Positions 58,019 to 64,000 of a DNA stretch of 64,000 bases are shown here, one piece after another (the first letter of the stretch is position 1; every line of letters starts with the position of its first letter). The stretch spans positions 315,001 through 379,000 of the forward strand of contig JAHHEN010000004.1 in assembly GCA_018982785.1 (NCBI GenBank), given 5' to 3'. The notes under the pieces were generated by a model. The model made no database searches and was not told the DNA's origin. It saw nothing but the letters and a program-made list of their open reading frames with translations. Both the position numbers and the translations under genes were made by a program. Source of the stretch: Enterococcus innesii (GTDB lineage: Bacteria; Bacillota; Bacilli; Lactobacillales; Enterococcaceae).

Positions 58019-59140
58019 ATGAAGAACTATTCGGAAATTGCTTTGAACACGTTATTTGAGCGCTATGACTACTTATGCAAAGAAAAAATTTATCACGGAA
58101 AATGGTCCTATGACATCGGGGTTGTTTTACAAGGCGTGAAAGAAGCCTATGAACAGACTGGTGACAAACGTTATTTCGACTATATCCAAAACACGATGGA
58201 TTTTTATATTGACGAAGACGGTCGTATCAAAAATTATCAGATGGACGCGATGAATATCGATTACATCAATAATGGCAAATGTTTATTCTTACTATACAAA
58301 GAAACAGGTGTTTCAAAATACAAGATCGCCTTGGACACGCTTTATCAACAATTACAGCAGATGCCAAGAACAAGCGAAGGCGGGTTCTGGCATAAAAAAA
58401 TCTATCCATATCAAATGTGGTTAGATGGCTTATATATGGGAGCCCCATTTTTGACAGAATACGCACTGACATTTAAGAAAGCAGAAGCATTGGCAGATGT
58501 CATCAAGCAATTCACCTTATGCTTTAAGCATACCCTAGATCCAAAAACGGGTCTTTTGTATCACGCGTGGGATGAACAAAAAGTCCAGCCGTGGGCAGAT
58601 CCTGAGACTGGTTGTTCAAAAAATTTCTGGGGACGGTCAATGGGATGGTTCATGATGGCACTCGCAGATACGATGGTGCTATTAGGGGAATCAGAGCAGA
58701 AGAATTCGTTAGAAAACATGTTTGTCTCCTGTCTAGAAGCTCTTGCTAAAGTAAGAGATCCCCAGAAAAAAGTGTGGTATCAAGTCTTAGATAAAGGCAG
58801 TGAGCGTGGGAATTATTTAGAAGCATCCGCTTCTTCAATGATTTGTTACGCAACAGCGAAAGCAGTCAAAGCAAGGATCATCGATCAAAAATGGCAAGTG
58901 TTTGCCCAAGAGACCTATCAAGGATTGCTGGATGAGTTTGTCTTTTTAACAAAAGAAGGCTGGTTGAATCTGATCAGAAACTGTGAAGTTGCTGGTCTTG
59001 GTGGACCAGATAATCGGGATGGTACGTTTGTTTACTATATCAGTGAACCCGTTATCACGAATGATTTCAAAGGATACGGTGCCTTTTTACAAGCGAGTTT
59101 ACTGCTGCAACCACTTACGGAGGAAGGAAGCAAGAAATGA
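58019..59140 (+). CDS. Unsaturated rhamnogalacturonyl hydrolase, GH105
   Basis: 373-residue (alpha/alpha)6-barrel enzyme of the YteR/YesR type that removes the unsaturated galacturonate from lyase-cut rhamnogalacturonan by vinyl-ether hydration. Hallmarks are 'YQMWLDGLYMGAPFLTEY' and the catalytic Asp in 'LLYHAWDEQKVQPWADP', plus 'WGRSMGWFMMAL'. No signal peptide, so cytoplasmic. Its product feeds KduI. AAAAGGAAG precedes the ATG; it heads an operon of overlapping genes running past the window edge. Confidence 0.93.
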   Translation: MKNYSEIALNTLFERYDYLCKEKIYHGKWSYDIGVVLQGVKEAYEQTGDKRYFDYIQNTMDFYIDEDGRIKNYQMDAMNIDYINNGKCLFLLYKETGVSKYKIALDTLYQQLQQMPRTSEGGFWHKKIYPYQMWLDGLYMGAPFLTEYALTFKKAEALADVIKQFTLCFKHTLDPKTGLLYHAWDEQKVQPWADPETGCSKNFWGRSMGWFMMALADTMVLLGESEQKNSLENMFVSCLEALAKVRDPQKKVWYQVLDKGSERGNYLEASASSMICYATAKAVKARIIDQKWQVFAQETYQGLLDEFVFLTKEGWLNLIRNCEVAGLGGPDNRDGTFVYYISEPVITNDFKGYGAFLQASLLLQPLTEEGSKK

Positions 59141-60453
59141 ATATCCAATTAACTACAGCTGATTTACAAGGAAAAGAAGGTCTGTTGACAGAAGCGATTC
59201 AAGAAAAAATTGATGAATTGCATCAACAAGGAGGAGGCAGAATCACTTTTTCTGCAGGACGCTATCCGACAGGTGCGCTCTTTTTAAAAAGTAACATTGA
59301 ACTGCACCTACTATTGGGGGCGACCTTATTATTTTCTGATGATCCCAAAGACTATCCCGTCGTCGTGTCTCGCTGGGAAGGGGTCAAACGGGAAGTTTAT
59401 GCCTCTTGTTTATATGCCGAGAATGCGGAAAACATCGCTGTCACAGGACTAGGAATGCTTGATGGACAAGGGCAAAGATGGTGGAAAACCTTTCGAGAAA
59501 ACCGTGAAGAGCTTGCTTATCCACGACCAAAATTAATCAGTTTTGACTCTTGCCAACAAATTACGTTGAAAGATATCCGTCTTGTCGATTCACCAAGTTG
59601 GACTGTCAATCCGATTCTTTGCCAAGATCTAACGATCGATAATCTTCGCATCAAAAATCCAGCGGATTCGCCAAATACGGATGGGATCGATCCTGAATCT
59701 TGTAAAAATGTCCGCATCAGTAACTGTCATATTGATGTTGGCGATGATTGCATCGCCATCAAATCAGGAACGGAGGACACTAAAGAACGGGTCGCCTGTG
59801 AGAATATCACGATCGTAAATTGCCATATGCTTCATGGGCATGGGGCAGTCGTTCTAGGGAGTGAGATGAGCGGCGATATTCGTAATGTCACCATCAGTAA
59901 TTGTATTTTTCAAGATACCGATCGTGGGATTCGTTTGAAATCCCGTCGTGGACGTGGCGGAACGATCGAAGATATTCGAGTGAATAACATTGTGATGGAT
60001 AATGTCATCTGTCCATTCACTTTAAATCTTTACTATTTCTGTGGACCGAAAGGCAAAGAGAAGTATGTTTGGGATAAAAATCCGTACCCGATCAACGAGG
60101 AAACCCCTCATTTCCGGAGAATCCATTTTGCAAATATCTCGGCTCGGAATGTCCATGCGGCCGCTGGGTTTGTTTATGGCTTGGCTGAACAATTTATTTC
60201 AGATATCACTTTCCAAGATATTGCTGTCTCTATGGCTGAACATCCAATTCCAGGAAAGCCTGCAATGATGACAGGTATCGAAGAGATGACAAAACAAGGC
60301 TTTTATATTGGCTGTGGACGGAATATTCAGTTTGATCGTATCAATTTGGAAGGCGTAACTGAAGCGTTCCATATCGAGAATAGTCGGGAAATCACCGTCA
60401 CACAGTCATTTGAGAATCGTCAGCCTCTGGCATTTCAAGGAGATTTTTTGTGA
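59137..60453 (+). CDS. Polygalacturonase-type GH28 hydrolase
   Basis: 438-residue right-handed parallel beta-helix. The GH28 active-site motifs are in order: NTDGIDPESC, GDDCIAIKSG (the Asp pair), HGHGAVVLGSEMSGD with the His, and RGIRLKSRRG. No signal peptide, so an intracellular exo-type enzyme on imported oligogalacturonides or rhamnogalacturonan is likely. ATGA overlap with GH105 upstream and GTGA overlap downstream indicate one transcript. Confidence 0.93.
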   Translation: MNIQLTTADLQGKEGLLTEAIQEKIDELHQQGGGRITFSAGRYPTGALFLKSNIELHLLLGATLLFSDDPKDYPVVVSRWEGVKREVYASCLYAENAENIAVTGLGMLDGQGQRWWKTFRENREELAYPRPKLISFDSCQQITLKDIRLVDSPSWTVNPILCQDLTIDNLRIKNPADSPNTDGIDPESCKNVRISNCHIDVGDDCIAIKSGTEDTKERVACENITIVNCHMLHGHGAVVLGSEMSGDIRNVTISNCIFQDTDRGIRLKSRRGRGGTIEDIRVNNIVMDNVICPFTLNLYYFCGPKGKEKYVWDKNPYPINEETPHFRRIHFANISARNVHAAAGFVYGLAEQFISDITFQDIAVSMAEHPIPGKPAMMTGIEEMTKQGFYIGCGRNIQFDRINLEGVTEAFHIENSREITVTQSFENRQPLAFQGDFL

Positions 60454-61340
60454 GGGATCCTCAGTTACTTCAGCTGCTAGGTCCTGATATGAAAGTTGCA
60501 CCACAAGTGGTTCAGCAAACAAAAGAGCAGGTGCAAAATTATACCTTGGAACATTTACTTCTACGATTAAATCAAGAAGAAGATGTCCCTGCTTACTTTG
60601 CTTATCCTAGCTCTCAGCAACCTGTTCCACTCGTTTTGTTCAATCATTCTCATGGCGGTGACTTCACGATAGGGAAAGAAGAACTTCGGCAAAGTCCGCC
60701 TTATATGCAAAAGGAAAGCCTATTCGCTGCATTTATGAAGCTGGGCGTCGCTGTTGGGGTGATCGACATGTGGGGCTTTGGCGAACGAAAAAATGGTGAA
60801 AATGATAGCTACAAGCGATTTCTCTTGCAAGGCAAAACGTTATGGGGGCAGCGAATCTATGACAATCAACAGTTTTTGACCTATCTTGCTTCCCGCAAAG
60901 AAGTGAAACATTCCGCTATCGCCACATTGGGACTTTCCATGGGCGGCTTGATGAGTTGGTGGTTGGCAGCGCTTGATGAACGGATATCAGTGGTGGTGGA
61001 CATGGCAGCACAAGTGGACTATCAAGCATTGATCGAAGAGGACCGTCTAAGCAAACATGGGTTTTACTATTATGTTCCTAATGTGTTGAAAGACTTTACG
61101 ACTGCGGCGATCCAAAAACAGATTGTACCACGCCCGCGTTTGAGTTTGGTTGGCAAAAAAGATCGTGGATGCCCCTCAAGCGGCGTCGCTCGTTTGGATC
61201 AACAGGTCGGGCAGCATTATGAAGCAATGGGCTACAAGGAGCATTGGCAGGCGCGCAGCTTGCCAGGTGGTCATGAAGAAACCAAGGAGATGAGAGCGCA
61301 GTGGATCGAATTTCTAAAACAGCACCTCCTATCAAGCTAA
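60450..61340 (+). CDS. Alpha/beta-hydrolase, possible pectin-oligomer esterase
   Basis: 296-residue serine hydrolase fold. Nucleophile elbow GLSMGG (Ser about 174), oxyanion region 'VLFNHSHGGDF', and a final His in PGGHEET; the acid residue is likely the Asp of GKKDRG. No signal peptide. It starts with GTG overlapping the GH28 stop (GTGA), 6 bases behind AAGGAG. In a pectin operon it may remove acetyl or feruloyl esters, but nothing in the sequence fixes the substrate. Confidence 0.82.
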   Translation: MRDPQLLQLLGPDMKVAPQVVQQTKEQVQNYTLEHLLLRLNQEEDVPAYFAYPSSQQPVPLVLFNHSHGGDFTIGKEELRQSPPYMQKESLFAAFMKLGVAVGVIDMWGFGERKNGENDSYKRFLLQGKTLWGQRIYDNQQFLTYLASRKEVKHSAIATLGLSMGGLMSWWLAALDERISVVVDMAAQVDYQALIEEDRLSKHGFYYYVPNVLKDFTTAAIQKQIVPRPRLSLVGKKDRGCPSSGVARLDQQVGQHYEAMGYKEHWQARSLPGGHEETKEMRAQWIEFLKQHLLSS

Positions 61341-62218
61341 AGGTTAGTAAAGACCCGCAAAAGGGTGATTTTACGAGTATCCAAGCAGCTGTGCTGGCTG
61401 CTGAAGCCTTAAACGCACCTTGTGAGATCACGATCGCCTCTGGCGTGTACCAAGAACAGGTGAAAATCTATAAAAACCAGCTTACGTTGATCGCGGAACC
61501 CAACACGTTCTTATGCTACCACTTGGCTGCCGAGCAAACCGATGAGAATGGGCAAAAAAGAGGAACCTTTCAAACAGCGACGCTCTTTATCAATAGCCGA
61601 GAAGTCTTTGTAAAAAACCTGACCATCATCAATGACGCAGGGTATGGGCAAGCAGTCGGGCAAGCAGTTGCCGTCTATATCGAAGGGGATGACATTCGCT
61701 TCGAACACTGTCATCTCGATGCTTTTCAAGATACCTTGTGCCTGGGACCATTGCCAAAATATACCAAAGAGGGCGAACCAATGAACAGTCCTTGGCGAAA
61801 AACAATCTTTGACCAACAACAGAGTTTGTTTTTGCATTGCAGGATCAGTGGAACAGTCGATTTTATTTTTGGCGGTGGTTCCGCCATCTTTGAAGAGTGT
61901 CGCTTGCATTGTAAAAATACACTACAAACGAACTACATTACTGCTGCCTCAACTAGCAAACAAGCAAGCGGGTTAACCTTCGATCGGTGTCGGGTGACAG
62001 GGGACAAAGTCTATTATTTAGGCCGTCCTTGGCGCAATGACGCCAAAGTCACCTTTTTATCCTGCTGCTTTGATCAACAGCTCGTCCCTTGCGGCTGGTC
62101 TGATTGGGGAAAAGCAGCAAGCCACCAAACGGTCGCGTTCACGGAGCGAATGTGTTGTTACCAAAGAAGTCCCCAACGTCCTGAATGGGTGACTATCGAA
62201 GGAGTGATAGAAAAATGA
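61301..62218 (+). CDS. Pectinesterase, CE8
   Basis: 305-residue beta-helix pectin methylesterase. Catalytic motifs are intact: 'GQAVAVYIEGDDIRF', DAFQDTL with the first Asp, GTVDFIFGGG with the second Asp, and YLGRPWRN with the Arg. It removes methyl groups from homogalacturonan. No signal peptide, so it seems to act on imported oligomers. GTG 61301 lies inside the end of the previous gene (40-base overlap), and GAGATGAGAG is a weak ribosome site, so translational coupling is likely. Confidence 0.92.
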   Translation: MDRISKTAPPIKLKVSKDPQKGDFTSIQAAVLAAEALNAPCEITIASGVYQEQVKIYKNQLTLIAEPNTFLCYHLAAEQTDENGQKRGTFQTATLFINSREVFVKNLTIINDAGYGQAVGQAVAVYIEGDDIRFEHCHLDAFQDTLCLGPLPKYTKEGEPMNSPWRKTIFDQQQSLFLHCRISGTVDFIFGGGSAIFEECRLHCKNTLQTNYITAASTSKQASGLTFDRCRVTGDKVYYLGRPWRNDAKVTFLSCCFDQQLVPCGWSDWGKAASHQTVAFTERMCCYQRSPQRPEWVTIEGVIEK

Positions 62219-62661
62219 GCAAGGCAAAATGGTCTGGCTGGATCGGGATGGTTCTCGCTCTGGTGTTGATGGGCGGCTTTTCCTTGGCGATCAATCAAAT
62301 GACTGTCCAGCAGTTCGATGAGATCTTTCAACGTGCGTTTCCCACTATACTGAATCAAATGACGGCAGAAGCAGCATTGGCGCAATTTCAAACACTCGGC
62401 GCTTGGTTTGGCTTCACGCTGTTGGCACTCCTGATATTGATTTCAGTGGCGACGATGCTTGTTCGCTATCGTAATTATCGAAAGCAATCTTGTGCTATTT
62501 ATTTTTTGACTGGTGTCGTAACATTGATTGGTAGTCAAATGATCGCTTTTCCGATTGCCTTTTGTTTCTTTTTAGCGGCGGGTTTTTGTTTTCTCCATCG
62601 TGATGACCGACAAAAGAAAAAAACAACGGACGCAGTCAGCAAACAAGGAGGGGTTGCATGA
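62215..62661 (+). CDS. Small membrane protein, possibly DUF4064-like
   Basis: 148 residues with about four helices (roughly 7-27, 58-80, 92-108, 110-126) and a basic C-terminal tail. I do not recognise it firmly; a weak likeness to DUF4064 proteins of lactic acid bacteria is the best guess. ATG 62215 overlaps the pectinesterase stop (ATGA) and its own stop overlaps the GH43 start, so it is part of the operon. GGAGTGAT is the ribosome site. A role in the pectin pathway is only implied by position. Confidence 0.65.
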   Translation: MSKAKWSGWIGMVLALVLMGGFSLAINQMTVQQFDEIFQRAFPTILNQMTAEAALAQFQTLGAWFGFTLLALLILISVATMLVRYRNYRKQSCAIYFLTGVVTLIGSQMIAFPIAFCFFLAAGFCFLHRDDRQKKKTTDAVSKQGGVA

Positions 62662-64000
62662 AGGCAATAATCAATAATCCGATTTTAAGAGGGTTTCATC
62701 CTGATCCGAGTATTTTAAAAGTCGAGGATACTTATTATTTAGCGGTTTCTTCCTTTGAGTGGTTGCCAGGAATTCGGGTCTACTGTTCTCAAGATCTAGT
62801 CAATTGGTCTCATGAAACAGATATTCTGACCAATCAAGTGGATTTATTAGGCAACGCAGCAAATTGCAGCATTTGGGCACCGCAAATCAGTTACGCAAAC
62901 GGACAATACTATTGTGTCTATACAAATGTTCGCAACACGACACGTCCCTTCAAAGACTGTCGAAACTATCTCATGACGGCTCCTACCATTCATGGGCCAT
63001 GGAGTGAGCCCGTTTATTTAAATGGTAGTGGCTTTGATTCGTCCTTGTTTCATGATCAAGAGGGGCGTATCTGGTTATTGAATGCGCTTTGGGATTATCG
63101 TAAGGATACACCAAATAAATCGGTGGGGATCGTGCTTCAAGAATACTCTGAAGCACAAGGCCGCTTGATCGGTGACAGAGTGCCAATTTTTTCTGGAACC
63201 CAGCTGGCGAAGACCGAAGCACCGCATCTTTATTACCACAATGAGTTTTATTACTTACTGACGGCAGAAGGAGGAACGGGTGCAGGTCATGCGGTAACGG
63301 TTTGTCGTAGTAAGACCATCACTGGACCTTATGAAGTAGATCCGCATTTTCCCATAATGCGTGCCTATCAGCGCCAAGATTCCCCTTTTCAATGTACAGG
63401 TCATGGCAGTTTGACGATTGCGCCATCAGGAGAATGGGTCATGAGCTATTTGATGACTCGGCCAGTAGCAGGGGCAGCGATTCTTGGACGAGAGACGGCA
63501 CTCCAAACCGTCTATTGGGATCACGAAGGATGGCTGCGTCTTAGCAATGATGATACGATCCCAGATCAAACCATCAGGCTCGCTAGCGAGGTTCAGAAGC
63601 AAGAGACATCACCTGCTGTTTTTGTTGATGATTTTCAAGGATCGTTGCAAAAAGCATGGAACGGTAGACGATTGCTGCCCAATGAACAGTGGTGCAATCT
63701 GACTGAGCGACCAGGGTATTTGCGATTGATCGGTGGAGAATCGATGCAATCGAACTTTCATAAGCACTTATTAGCGATTCGCCAACAAGACTTTTGTTTT
63801 GAAGCTGAAACAGTGATGGAATATCAACCCCAATCGTTTAACCAGATGGCTGGATTGTCGCTTTTCTTAAACGAAGAAAACTATTTGTTTTTCTATGTGA
63901 CCTATGATGAAGAAGCAGGCAAGGTCCTTCGGTTGCTGCGCTGTTGTGAAGGAGAATTTCACTTGTTCCCAGATAAATTGCCCCTCGCTGCTGCAAGTGA
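62658..64000 (+). CDS. GH43 glycoside hydrolase, beta-xylosidase/arabinofuranosidase type (partial)
   Basis: The frame runs off the right edge after 447 codons. Five-bladed propeller domain with the GH43 triad: Asp in GFHPDPSI (general base), Asp in GSGFDSSLFHD, and Glu in AKTEAPHLYY (general acid). After about residue 315 a concanavalin-like C-terminal domain begins ('VFVDDFQGSLQKAWNGRRL'), as in the xylosidase subfamily. No signal peptide. ATG 62658 overlaps the previous stop and has AAGGAGGGG upstream. It probably strips arabinose or xylose side chains from imported pectin or xylan fragments. Confidence 0.9.
   Translation, partial: MKAIINNPILRGFHPDPSILKVEDTYYLAVSSFEWLPGIRVYCSQDLVNWSHETDILTNQVDLLGNAANCSIWAPQISYANGQYYCVYTNVRNTTRPFKDCRNYLMTAPTIHGPWSEPVYLNGSGFDSSLFHDQEGRIWLLNALWDYRKDTPNKSVGIVLQEYSEAQGRLIGDRVPIFSGTQLAKTEAPHLYYHNEFYYLLTAEGGTGAGHAVTVCRSKTITGPYEVDPHFPIMRAYQRQDSPFQCTGHGSLTIAPSGEWVMSYLMTRPVAGAAILGRETALQTVYWDHEGWLRLSNDDTIPDQTIRLASEVQKQETSPAVFVDDFQGSLQKAWNGRRLLPNEQWCNLTERPGYLRLIGGESMQSNFHKHLLAIRQQDFCFEAETVMEYQPQSFNQMAGLSLFLNEENYLFFYVTYDEEAGKVLRLLRCCEGEFHLFPDKLPLAAAS

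Overview
The window reads as a low-GC Gram-positive (Lactobacillales) chromosome, most likely a plant-associated Enterococcus of the casseliflavus/gallinarum kind. This is an inference from gene content and protein style (PTS, AdcA, YkoFEDC, T-box and TPP leaders, a large pectin locus). No rRNA or tRNA gene is present to confirm it, and I see no insertion sequence, prophage or CRISPR array.

Left part (1-27.7 kb), mostly housekeeping: the end of an ammonium transporter and a PII protein; DNA repair genes dinB and an alkD-like gene; the anaerobic ribonucleotide reductase pair nrdD-nrdG behind two NrdR boxes; a BceAB-like ABC exporter; an M42 aminopeptidase; a DUF975 membrane protein; an MBL-fold hydrolase; lipoate ligase; a short archaeal-type prolyl-tRNA synthetase under a T-box; a 7TM sensor with a degenerate kinase-like tail, divergent from a SipW-like signal peptidase; a TPP-riboswitch-controlled ykoFEDC transporter operon; Zur-controlled adcA; recQ and small enzymes.

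Middle part (26.9-41.9 kb), sugar uptake modules: an RpiR regulator, GH3 beta-glucosidase, LacI regulator, BglK-like ROK kinase and an LplABC-type ABC importer with a YesL-like protein. A 17-bp palindrome (TGGTACA-N3-TGTACCA) ties these promoters together. Next come an alpha-glucoside PTS with a GH4 6-phospho-alpha-glucosidase, then an FGGY kinase and a second RpiR regulator.

Right part (42-64 kb), a pectin/galacturonate locus. KduI, KduD, UxaC, UxaB and UxaA all lead to 2-keto-3-deoxygluconate, which KdgK and KdgA split to pyruvate and glyceraldehyde-3-phosphate. Polymer-active enzymes are a rhamnogalacturonan acetylesterase-like protein, GH105, GH28, an alpha/beta-hydrolase, a CE8 pectinesterase and a GH43. 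All lack signal peptides, so digestion looks cytoplasmic after import by an LplB/YtcP-type ABC system whose permeases are encoded divergently. Local regulators are an IclR (KdgR-like), a LacI and a membrane-bound AraC protein, each with candidate operators.

A major caveat is that at least twelve genes are broken by one-base indels, nearly all one-base losses in homopolymer runs, and one gene by an in-frame TAG. The pattern points to uncorrected sequencing error more than to decay, so genes typed as pseudogene here may be intact in the organism.
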